A stretch of 64,000 nt of DNA from Olsenella_K sp050953285 (GTDB lineage: Bacteria > Actinomycetota > Coriobacteriia > Coriobacteriales > Atopobiaceae): NCBI GenBank assembly GCA_050953285.1, contig JBMNMK010000002.1, positions 124,001 through 188,000 on the forward strand, written 5' to 3'. Below the pieces are notes generated by a model. The model made no database searches. It saw nothing but the letters and a program-made list of their open reading frames with translations, and was not told the DNA's origin. The first letter of the stretch is position 1, and the number at the start of each line of letters is the position of its first letter. Shown here piece by piece: positions 1-7,900 of the stretch. A program made the position numbers and the translations under genes.

Positions 1-155
1 TGCGCAATTCCTACGAGAACCCATCCATCCAGCGCCTCTACAGCGAGTATCTGGAGGCTCCGCTCTCAGAGCGTGCGGAGCACCTGCTCCACACCGATCA
101 CTTTGGTTGGGAGATGCCGCTCTCGCCTGAGGTTAAGATGTTCGACGGCAAGTAG
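1..155 (+). CDS. [FeFe] hydrogenase, C-terminal end (partial)
   Basis: The window opens inside a reading frame that ends at TAG 153-155; 50 residues are visible. The pattern ENPSIQRLYSEYL, then LSERAEHLLHT, matches the C-terminal small-subunit-type segment of iron-only hydrogenases (family form: NP.I..LY..FL..P.S..AH.LLHT.Y). That domain wraps the H-cluster domain of enzymes that reduce protons or oxidise H2 with ferredoxin or NADH as partner. The catalytic domain lies outside the window, so the subtype cannot be judged. A strong terminator follows within 35 bases, so this is the last gene of its transcript. Confidence 0.75.
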   Translation, partial: RNSYENPSIQRLYSEYLEAPLSERAEHLLHTDHFGWEMPLSPEVKMFDGK

Positions 156-189
156 ACGTCTGCCGCACACAGTAGTTCTCTAAAAGAAA

Positions 190-225
190 GGTAGTGTCAA
201 CAGCTGTGTTGGCACTACCTTTTTG
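190..225 (+). terminator. Rho-independent terminator of the hydrogenase transcript
   Basis: A 12-bp stem (arms 190-201 and 208-219, one G-T pair) with a 6-base loop is followed at once by five T residues (220-224). Confidence 0.9.
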
Positions 226-338
226 CATGTCATACGTACTATGTAGCGCATGTCGCAGGCGAGAAGCCCGTGGCGCTGGGCAAGAACCCTTAGGCGCTTA
301 GCGCAACGATTCGCACCTGAGCGTTACGCACCTGTGCG

Positions 339-767
339 CTACGCCTCTACCTCTACCAGTGTGATCTCAAAGTTCAAGGCTTTCCCTGCCAGCTCGTGGT
401 TGCCATCCAACGTGATGGTCTTGTCGTCTTTTGCAGAAACGGTAACGGCAAATGGCTGTCCGCCAGGGCCGCTCAAGAAGACGCGCTGACCCACCTCTGC
501 CTCCTCAGCACCAGGCAGCTGTGCTAGATCAAAGGTGCGCACGTTGTCTTCGTTGCGCTCACCATAGGCGTCTTTGGGATCAAGATGCACCGTCACGGTC
601 TGTCCGACCTCCATGTCACGGACGGCGGCGTCAAAGCCTTTGATCATCTGTCCGGCCATGCAGGTGAACTCCAGCGGCTCATTGCGATCGTAGGAAGAGT
701 CAAACTTGGTACCATCATCCAGCGTGCCGGTGTAGTGCACCTTAACCTTTTTACCTTCATTGCTCAT
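339..767 (-). CDS. slyD: FKBP-type peptidyl-prolyl cis-trans isomerase, SlyD-like
   Basis: This 142-residue protein is a prolyl isomerase and chaperone of the SlyD branch of FKBPs. The N-terminal FKBP half carries VKVHYTGTLDDGTKFDSS and the GQMIKGFDAAV loop. The SlyD-type 'insert-in-flap' segment follows DPKDAYGERNEDNV at roughly residues 65-120, and the fold closes with LNFEITLVEVEA. It lacks the His/Cys-rich metal-binding tail of E. coli SlyD, as do many short Gram-positive homologues. No signal peptide is present, so it should act in the cytoplasm on nascent or unfolded proteins. A purine-rich AAAGAGAG lies before the ATG. The gene stands alone and converges on the hydrogenase transcript. 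Confidence 0.88.
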   Translation of the reverse strand: MSNEGKKVKVHYTGTLDDGTKFDSSYDRNEPLEFTCMAGQMIKGFDAAVRDMEVGQTVTVHLDPKDAYGERNEDNVRTFDLAQLPGAEEAEVGQRVFLSGPGGQPFAVTVSAKDDKTITLDGNHELAGKALNFEITLVEVEA

Positions 768-842
768 GAATTTCTCGCTCTCTTTGTAGGGCAGATACGT
801 AGTGTAGCTGCGTTGTGCTGCGTGCGAAAACTCCGCTCATAC

Positions 843-866
843 CTACCCTCAGACGAATGAGGGTAG
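843..866. promoter_or_regulatory. Perfect inverted repeat upstream of the SlyD-like gene
   Basis: Arms CTACCCTCA (843-851) and TGAGGGTAG (858-866) match perfectly around a 6-base spacer. There is no T-run on either strand, so a terminator is unlikely. It lies about 75 bp upstream of the SlyD-like start and could be an operator. A second, weaker repeat (CATACA 899-904, TGTATG 912-917) lies further out. Confidence 0.35.
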
Positions 867-998
867 TCACGCGGACTAACAATACATGAAATCATCGGCA
901 TACACGGGAAATGTATGGCATATCATCTGTCTGGTGCGAGAAGAACGTGCTTAATGTGAAGCTGAATTCTCTCCTATGTTTTCCGCAGTGCGTAGGGT

Positions 999-1554
999 TT
1001 GTCGCCCATTATCGGTTTGGGATGCATTGTGACGCTCTCCGGTACTGGCGCAGAGCAGAACAACGGCGCGGTGATCACCAATGAAGAAACGCACGTCAAA
1101 GGCCCGTTTTTGGGTGCACTTCCCACGTGGGCTGCGCTTGATCCCACCTTTACGCTCACGGTGCCGCGCGCACAGTATATGAGCGGCGCGTTTGACACGC
1201 TTTTGCACAGCATGGAGAGCTACTTTGGCTCGCCACGCACGCCCAATGCAACCGACGACATGAATCTGGCCATCCAGCGCAATGTGATTGCCAACATGCG
1301 TGTGGTGGCAGCGGACCAGAAGAACCTGGAGGCCCGCGGCGGGCATAGATCCGCTGGATGTGGCACTTTTGGGCATCGATGCGCTCCAGGCATTCATCCA
1401 TGAGATGGGACTGCCCACCAGCTTTGCTGAGATGGGCTCAGATGCTTCGGATGAGACCTTGCGCAAGGCGGCCGATACCTGCGTCTTAACTCCTGGCTGT
1501 GCCAAGAAGCTGAGCTCAGATGAGATCTTCCAGATTCTGGTAGAAAGCCGCTAG
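999..1554 (+). pseudogene. Iron-containing alcohol dehydrogenase, decayed fragment
   Basis: Two frames together spell the middle and end of a butanol-dehydrogenase-type Fe-ADH. The first runs from about 1019 (GCIVTLSGTGAEQNNGAV, then AGAFDTLLHSMESYF-like text with SGAFDTLLHSME) to about 1315. The second continues from about 1350 to the stop at 1552-1554 (VALLGIDALQAFIHEMGLPTSF, then AADTCVLTPG). The N-terminal nucleotide-binding half is missing. The segment between the two frames, which should hold the distal metal-binding histidines, is also deleted, with a frame change near 1315-1350. No start codon or ribosome site is in a useful place. It is therefore a remnant that cannot give an active enzyme. 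It lies next to an intact Fe-ADH on the opposite strand. Confidence 0.85.
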
Positions 1555-1620
1555 GTGTGCTCCAGCTCTACCTACAGAGTGATCACCTTACCTTTCTTTC
1601 AGGGTGAACACAACAAAGAA

Positions 1621-1660
1621 GCGCTGGTAGCAACCCATTTAGGGCGGCTGCCAGCGCAGT
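1621..1660. terminator. Hairpin between the dehydrogenase remnant and the FucO-like gene
   Basis: An 11-bp stem (1621-1631 with 1647-1657, one G-T pair) lies between convergent genes. T-rich tracts on both sides are weak, so it may work in both directions, mainly for the minus-strand fucO-like gene. Confidence 0.6.
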
Positions 1661-1705
1661 TTCTGTATGACAGTTCCAAAAGTGTTTAAAGTTTATTGGA
1701 AGAGC

Positions 1706-2866
1706 CTATTTCATGATCTTGCGGAAGAGCTCAACCACCGTGGCGTGGTCTGCTTCACGCGGGTTGCCAGGATAGCACGCGTCTGCCAGAGCGTCATCTG
1801 CAATCTGGTCCAGGTCATCTTCTGTGATAGCATCGCAGGTGGTGGGGATGTTGACATCCTTTGAGAGCTGACGGACAGCTTCAATGGCGGCATCTGCAGC
1901 TTCATCTGTGCTCATGCCGGTGGTGTCTACACCCATGGCCTTGGCAACATCTGCCAGGCGATCAGTCACAACAGGCTTGTTGAACTCCATAGCAATGGGG
2001 AGCAGCATAGCGCAGGCAACGCCGTGCGGCGTGTCATAGTGTGCGGAGAGCGTGTGAGCCATAGCATGGTCAATGCCAAGGCCAACATTGGAGAAGCCCA
2101 TGCCAGCAATGTACTGTGCAAGCGCCATTCCTTCTCGCCCGCTGGCAGGTGTGCCGCTCTTTGCCTCTGCCACGGCATCGCGCAGGTTTTTAGCGATAAG
2201 CTCAATGGCCTTGAGGTGAAACATGTCCGTGAGCTCCCATGCTGCGCGTGTGGTGTAGCCCTCGATAGCGTGGGTGAGGGCATCCATGCCGGTAGCTGCG
2301 GTAAGACCAACAGGCATGGTGGCCATCATATCGGGGTCGATGACGGCAACCTCAGGCGCATCGTTGGTGTCTACGCACACAAACTTGCGGACCTTCTCCA
2401 CATCAGTAATTACATAATTGATGGTAACTTCTGCGGCGGTACCTGCGGTGGTGGGCACAGCGATGGTAAAGACCGCGTGATTTGTGGTGGGGGCTACGCC
2501 CTCAAGCGAGCGCACGTCCGCAAATTCCGGATTGTTAATAATGATGCCGATGGCCTTGGCCGTATCCATAGAAGAGCCGCCGCCAATGGTTACGATGGAA
2601 TCTGCCGCAGCAGCCTTAAATGCCGCTACGCCGTCCTGCACATTCTTGATGGTGGGGTTGGGCTTGATGTCTGAGTAGAGCGACCAGGCAATGTGTGCTT
2701 GGTCGAGAAGATCGGTGACTTTTGCGGCAACACCAAACTTGACAAGGTCTGGGTCGGTGCAGACAAAGACCTTCTTGAAGCCTCTGCGGGAAAGCTCGCC
2801 AGGGATCTCTTGGATGGCACCTTTTCCGTGGTAGGAGATAGTATTGAGGACAATGCGGTTAGCCAT
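1706..2866 (-). CDS. fucO: Iron-dependent alcohol dehydrogenase, lactaldehyde reductase (FucO)-like
   Basis: This 386-residue cytoplasmic enzyme matches lactaldehyde:1,2-propanediol oxidoreductase in length (about 382) and motifs. The NAD-binding GGGSSMDTAK lies at residues 95-104. The metal site is D195 and H199 in GMDALTHAIEGY plus H267 and H281 in GIDHAMAHTLSAHYDTPHG, all at the family spacing. It would reduce short aldehydes with NADH during fermentation, for example lactaldehyde from deoxy-sugars. AGGAGGG precedes the ATG. No fucose catabolic genes are next to it, so the physiological aldehyde is inferred from family likeness only. A -10-like TATAAA (905-910 of the 2900 block, that is 2905-2910) lies upstream. 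Confidence 0.85.
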   Translation of the reverse strand: MANRIVLNTISYHGKGAIQEIPGELSRRGFKKVFVCTDPDLVKFGVAAKVTDLLDQAHIAWSLYSDIKPNPTIKNVQDGVAAFKAAAADSIVTIGGGSSMDTAKAIGIIINNPEFADVRSLEGVAPTTNHAVFTIAVPTTAGTAAEVTINYVITDVEKVRKFVCVDTNDAPEVAVIDPDMMATMPVGLTAATGMDALTHAIEGYTTRAAWELTDMFHLKAIELIAKNLRDAVAEAKSGTPASGREGMALAQYIAGMGFSNVGLGIDHAMAHTLSAHYDTPHGVACAMLLPIAMEFNKPVVTDRLADVAKAMGVDTTGMSTDEAADAAIEAVRQLSKDVNIPTTCDAITEDDLDQIADDALADACYPGNPREADHATVVELFRKIMK

Positions 2867-2927
2867 AAAACCCTCCTGTTATTCGCAAACCAAAAAGAAT
2901 CACCTTTATAGTATGCGCATGAGAAAT

Positions 2928-2937
2928 GATGATCATC
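2928..2937. promoter_or_regulatory. Palindrome GATGATCATC upstream of the FucO-like gene
   Basis: A perfect 10-bp palindrome lies just upstream of a -10-like TATAAA (minus strand, 2905-2910). Its position over the -35 region would suit a repressor operator. No cognate regulator is encoded nearby. Confidence 0.3.
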
Positions 2938-3106
2938 GGGGCGAATACGTAAACGGAATGTGCCATGGAACATAACAGTAGTTGTTCTTGAAAAAGCGGA
3001 CAACAAGGGTTTGTTTAGGTATAACTTGGACATACGTTCTTTTGCTCTCATGCATCAAAGGCATGACTTAGGGTGTCTTTGGGCTGCAGGAATGTGAGGA
3101 GTGTCC

Positions 3107-3475
3107 ATGAAAGCAAAGTTTGTTCACTGGTGTGTACACGTTCTTGATAAAGAGGCATCCATTGCGTTTTACGAGCAAGCTTTAGGTATGCATGTGGCAA
3201 GAGAGGTAGGTCCTGACGACGGTTCTTGGACTAACACCTTTATGGAAAATGATGAGGCACCGTTCCAGCTTGAGCTCACGTGGAACAGGGGCAGGACTGT
3301 GCCGTATGCAAACGGCGGGAAAGATACCCATATTGCTTTTAGGGTGGATGACTTTGAGGCTGCACATGCCCTTCACAAGAAGATGGGTGTCATTGTGCGA
3401 GAAAACCCACGTATGGGTCTGTATTTCATCGCGGATCCCGACGGATCATGGATAGAGATCTTACCAGAGCGATAG
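3107..3475 (+). CDS. Glyoxalase/VOC-superfamily protein, lactoylglutathione-lyase-like
   Basis: This 122-residue protein has the vicinal-oxygen-chelate fold. A metal site is visible: H7 in FVHWCVHV, a Glu in FQLELTWN, a His in DTHIAFRVDD and a Glu in SWIEILPE. This is the H/E/H/E pattern of glyoxalase I. It may detoxify methylglyoxal through a thiol adduct, but VOC substrates vary widely. I start at ATG 3107 because GAGGAG (3096-3101) sits at good spacing. An in-frame GTG at 3101 would overlap that ribosome site. A DMT or transport partner is not present; the next gene is an unrelated HAD phosphatase 110 bp away. Confidence 0.8.
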   Translation: MKAKFVHWCVHVLDKEASIAFYEQALGMHVAREVGPDDGSWTNTFMENDEAPFQLELTWNRGRTVPYANGGKDTHIAFRVDDFEAAHALHKKMGVIVRENPRMGLYFIADPDGSWIEILPER

Positions 3476-3585
3476 CAAGCACGTTGAGATACGCATTGCG
3501 CAATCGGGCGATAAGATCAGATTGCGCACATAGATGGGCCAAGGCATAGCTATGCAGATAGTGGGCAGATACTGGGGGCTTCTTT

Positions 3586-4410
3586 ATGCTGAGAATGGTT
3601 TTATCAGACCTCGACAATACCTTTCTTACGCCCGATAAACGCATAACACAAGCAAACGCACAGATACTGGATGCTGCGTACGAGCACGGCATCCAGTTTG
3701 TTCCGTGTACTGGCAGAAATCTCAGCGCTGTGCCCGCCGAGCTCTTGGCGCACCCAGCGGTCTCCTATGCCATAAGCGCAAACGGCGCGATTATAGCAGA
3801 GGCAAAAATGGGCAGGATCCTCCACGCGGTTGAGATGGACAAAACAGCAGCTTTGAGCCTGTATGAGCAGGTCGAAGCGCGGACCGTTACCTTTGACGTG
3901 TTTGCGGACGGGAAGGTCTATTCCAACAGAAAGCGCTTTGAGTCCCTGATCGAGCGCGTGCCCGTCGATGAAGCCACGCGCGCGTTTGTTCGCTCCAGCC
4001 GTACGCTGGTAGATCAGGGCGAGAAGGACCTTATCGCCCACGCTCAACGCTTTGTGAGGCTCACCCTCTTCTGCCTGACGGAGGCTGACCACGCATTTGT
4101 GTGTGATGCTGTTGACACCCAGTCCAGCATGGCGCGCACCCAGTCCATCGACTGCAACGTTGAAGTGATGGATAGAAGTGCCAACAAAGGTTTTGGCCTC
4201 AGGTGGCTTTGCTCGCACGTGGGCATAGACCCTGCAGATACCGTCGCGTTTGGTGATAACGATAATGATCGCCCCATGCTTGAAGCGGCAGGAGATGGCG
4301 TGGCGGTAGACAATGCTACGGCTGCGTGTAAGGCTGCTGCATACCACATGACAGCAAGCTGCTCAGAGTCAGGGGTTGCACGCTATCTGGCTCCTTTGCT
4401 GGGGGTATAG
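3586..4410 (+). CDS. HAD-superfamily hydrolase, Cof subfamily
   Basis: This 274-residue cytoplasmic phosphatase has motif I DLDNT (D8 nucleophile, D10 acid/base), motif II in CTGRN, the motif III lysine in NKGFGLRWL and the metal-binding motif IV FGDNDNDRPML. The large cap between motifs II and III is typical of Cof/YidA-type enzymes, which dephosphorylate sugar phosphates and pyridoxal phosphate. No neighbour points to a particular substrate. A second paralogue of the same subfamily is encoded at 51.9 kb. Confidence 0.85.
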   Translation: MLRMVLSDLDNTFLTPDKRITQANAQILDAAYEHGIQFVPCTGRNLSAVPAELLAHPAVSYAISANGAIIAEAKMGRILHAVEMDKTAALSLYEQVEARTVTFDVFADGKVYSNRKRFESLIERVPVDEATRAFVRSSRTLVDQGEKDLIAHAQRFVRLTLFCLTEADHAFVCDAVDTQSSMARTQSIDCNVEVMDRSANKGFGLRWLCSHVGIDPADTVAFGDNDNDRPMLEAAGDGVAVDNATAACKAAAYHMTASCSESGVARYLAPLLGV

Positions 4411-4473
4411 CAAATACGGTGACTAATGTGGGTATACTCGTCTCATATTGAGCCTCAGAGAGAAGGAACCTAC

Positions 4474-4794
4474 ATGTCGTTGTTGTCCATTTTTGGAGCC
4501 CCTCAGGGCGCCGAGCTTTTGCAAAAAGCACGCGCTGAGGAGGGTGCTCGTATCGTTGATGTCCGTGAGCCAGATGAGTTTGCCACCGGGCATATCAAAG
4601 GTGCTATCAACATTCCGCTATCGCGCTATCGTGAGTTTGAGCAGATGCTTCCTCATAAGGACGCGACGCTCTATCTGTACTGTGCCAGTGGTGCACGCAG
4701 TTCACGCGCGTGCAAATTTCTCTCAAAGATGGGCTATAGCTCCGTCTGCAATATGGGTGGTGTGGGCACGCTGGGTGAAGATTTGGTGTGCTAG
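4474..4794 (+). CDS. Rhodanese-like single-domain sulfurtransferase
   Basis: This 106-residue protein has IVDVREPDEFATGHIKGAINIP and an active-site loop starting at C70 (YCASGARSS), the catalytic persulfide cysteine. It is a GlpE/PspE-size rhodanese without signal peptide, so cytoplasmic. The start at ATG 4474 follows GAGAAGGA at good spacing. An upstream in-frame ATG at 4426 has no ribosome site and would add 16 atypical residues. It follows the HAD gene after 63 bp. Confidence 0.85.
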   Translation: MSLLSIFGAPQGAELLQKARAEEGARIVDVREPDEFATGHIKGAINIPLSRYREFEQMLPHKDATLYLYCASGARSSRACKFLSKMGYSSVCNMGGVGTLGEDLVC

Positions 4795-4848
4795 TTTCCT
4801 TTGTGTATGACCCAAGACAAAAACTAACGATCACTGCATGAAAAATAG

Positions 4849-4877
4849 TTGTTAGAGCTAGTCATATCCAATATAAC
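4849..4877 (+). promoter_or_regulatory. Predicted promoter of the surface-protein gene
   Basis: A -35-like TTGTTA (4849-4854) and a -10-like TATAAC (4872-4877) are separated by exactly 17 bp. Transcription would start near 4884. Confidence 0.5.
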
Positions 4878-4928
4878 CCTCTAGAGTGGAGACAGGTATG
4901 TATCAATGGTACTAACATTTCTAGAGGG
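4877..4928 (+). repeat. Perfect 9-bp inverted repeat spanning promoter and ribosome site
   Basis: CCCTCTAGA (4877-4885) and TCTAGAGGG (4920-4928) are perfect complements 34 bases apart. The right arm includes most of the GAGGGAG ribosome site of the surface protein. The left arm overlaps the predicted -10/+1. It could be a pair of operator sites or, if transcription starts further upstream, an RNA hairpin that hides the ribosome site. Confidence 0.45.
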
Positions 4929-4939
4929 AGTTGGCACAT

Positions 4940-7900
4940 ATGAAAAACGCCAGAAGTGACATTTGGCGCAAGGTCGTGAGTGCTGTGTTGATAGCTGCAC
5001 TCGTGCTCCAATTCAATCCTGGCTACGCTGCTGCAATAAGCGACCAGGTGAGTGGAAGTGCGCAGGCTGCTGCATCACAGGATGTGGACAATCACGCCAC
5101 AAGTGCAGCAACTGCAACGGATGGCTCGGACGGTTCAGCAAACTCCAATGAGGACGTCTCAGCAGATTCTAACCAACAATCTGATGAGAGCACAGCTCCC
5201 GACAATGAGAGCACAGAGAGCGGCACGCACGATGAGGGCGCAGGTGCTACGGGGGGTCTGAGTGAAAAGTCTCCTTCCGTGCTTGACACTTTCGTGTCTC
5301 TGTTGAGAAGCAATTCAACTCTTGATGAAGTGTATCTTTCCACCTCAGGAGATGATTCTCAAGAGGGAACAGCCGATAAGCCTGTGAAAACGCTGGGTCG
5401 TGCGCTTGAGTTGGTGAAAGATGGTGGATACATCCATACAGCAGGCTCCTATACCTATGAAGGCGACCTTTCCATCTCAAAGAGTGTGACCTTTATAGGA
5501 ACTGATAACTTCCTTACCTTGCAGGGTGGTACCCTGACAGCATCTGGCTCAGTTTCGTGGGTCGGCTATACAACTGCACTGACAATCAACAGTGACGCTA
5601 CATTGGGTGATGGTACCTACACCTTCAATCAGGTAAACACCGGCATTGATCTTAAGGGCAGTATCAAAGGCACATCCCGTGATGCCTTACACGTAACCGT
5701 GAATGCCAATAAGAATCAGGTTGGTATCAACACGACGGGTAAGGATCTCAAGTATCAAAAGGCGACCATCACATGGAACAGTGGGCGCGTTGATGGTTGG
5801 ACGTATCGCAGTCTCTACATGGATGACTGCACCTTCTACGTTAAAGACGTGTGGCTGTTTAGCAGCGCATCTCAGCCATTTAACGTGCAGAACTCAGATC
5901 TCACGATTGAAGGTAGATTCAATCAAAACTCTTGGCGAGGTGGACACGTGCTGTCTGTCTACCAAGATGTGCCTGCGTATTTCACCAATTCCAATGTTAC
6001 GGTTATTGGGTCTCGAATTAATGTGGCAGGGGGACAGCCGCTCTATATTACGGATTCTTCCTTAACGGTGAAAGACAGTCCTGATGGCGGCATCAATATC
6101 AACTACGGCACCTCCGTATATGTTGAAAACTCTACTTTGAAGGCCGACAACGTAAGTAGGGGTTTTGTTGCGGCGGGGGCCGATAACGCATCCAATCTCT
6201 ATGTATCTGGCTCGTCTGTTATTGAAACGGCTGCAAGTGCACAGGCTGATTCTGTGGGTGTCAATGGAACCTATGCGGTTACCGGCGGCACTTTCAAGGT
6301 GTACAACGGAAAGCTGAGTGACTCCAATTGTGTGCCTACAAATGGCAGTGAGCATGGAAGTGAAAAGCTCACGCTCTTTACGCTTGCTGATCCTTCTCTT
6401 ACCAGTCTCAGTCTGATCGATAAAAATGGTCAGACCTATACATATCCTGTTGAGAAGGCCAACGCAGATGGATCAAAAAATGTGTGGGCACCTGCTGATA
6501 CGGTGACCTATACCCTCAATAATTCCAACGCAAGGTTTGCAGACGGCACAACGGCTGACAAGTCCTTTACCGCTATGCGCGGTATGACAGTTACTGCTGC
6601 TACTGGCTATGTAAACGGCAGCGGTACCTATGTTCAGAATAATTTTGCGGATCCTGGCACACCTACGGATGTCAATGGCGTGGAGTTCTATGGTTGGTAT
6701 TACAAGGATGCGCAGGGAAACGAGCATGAATATGATCCTGCCACAACGCCAGTGACCGCGCAGATGCAGGTATATGCCAAGTGGAACGCTAAGACCGTTG
6801 TCTATCACAATGGCGCAGGAGCACGGCATGTCGTGAATCTTGATCCTGGTGACACAACGGCTACGGCTCTTTCCTTTGATGAGGTGGCGGGCACAGTTGA
6901 TGCATTCAAACGTGCTGGAAAGACATTCTCAACCTGGGCACTTGCTGAAAATGGCAGCAACCCGGTGAAGGCGGGAGATACCCTCACCTTTGACAAGGAT
7001 CAGACCCAGATTGATCTCTACGCTCAGTACACCGATAACCTCTATACGGTGAAGTTCTCCGCAAATGGAGGCACGTTCAGTGAGGATTCCGTATTCAAGA
7101 ACAAAGACTACTTCACCATTGAAAAAGACGCTGAAGGCGGAGATGTTGCGGTACTGAACAAGCAGGCAACCTATGGCCAAACCCTGCATGATGTCACGGA
7201 AGCGCTGGGTCTTAAGTATGCCGACAAGAGCGATGCCTATCTTGAGGTGGACGCAGGCGCAAAGCTCAATGGCTATAAGCTGGCAAGTACTGAGCAATGG
7301 GCACAGACGCCCAACGCTCGTGCATCAATTCGCTTTGACTCGTACAAGTGGTGGATTTTGACCTATGAGGGTGAGAACCCCACTATCACGTCTGACGTGA
7401 CCTATTACCTTACCTGGACCACCACAGCTTCGGGGGATGATAACATCACTGATAATGGGTTGACCCTCGACAGCGATATGTGGGGCGCCTCACGAGAAGA
7501 GAGCTCTAAGATGGGCTTTGTGCGCCCAGGTGAGACGTTCTCCCTTACGGGTATGGTCAACACGCAGGGCATTAAGGACCAGATGAGCGAGATAGAGAAG
7601 CAGTTTGGCCAAACGCCGTCAGATTTCTCAAATATTGCACTCACGCGTGCACGTTCTACATTCGATGTTGTGCTCAATGTACCGCAAGGCGTGATAGTGC
7701 CAGCCAATCCACAGGTGAGTGTTAACGGCTTAGGCGATCTGTTTGATGTCCAAGAGACCTCGGTTAACGGGCAACAAGTCACTATTACCATGACGCTCAA
7801 AGATGGTATTGACAACTACCAGAAGCTGAAAGATGCGGTGGATTCCACCGGAACACAAAAAGCGCAGCCATCATTGTTGCGCTCCCTTTTGGCGCTCGTG

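Noticed and set aside
3604..4347. Long antisense ORF (247 codons) opposite the HAD gene
   Set aside because: It mirrors the codon structure of a clear HAD phosphatase, has no ribosome site and no recognisable domain.
4877..4928. RNA thermometer hiding the ribosome site of the surface protein
   Set aside because: The left arm overlaps the best -10 box and start point, so it may not be in the transcript. It is kept only as an inverted repeat.
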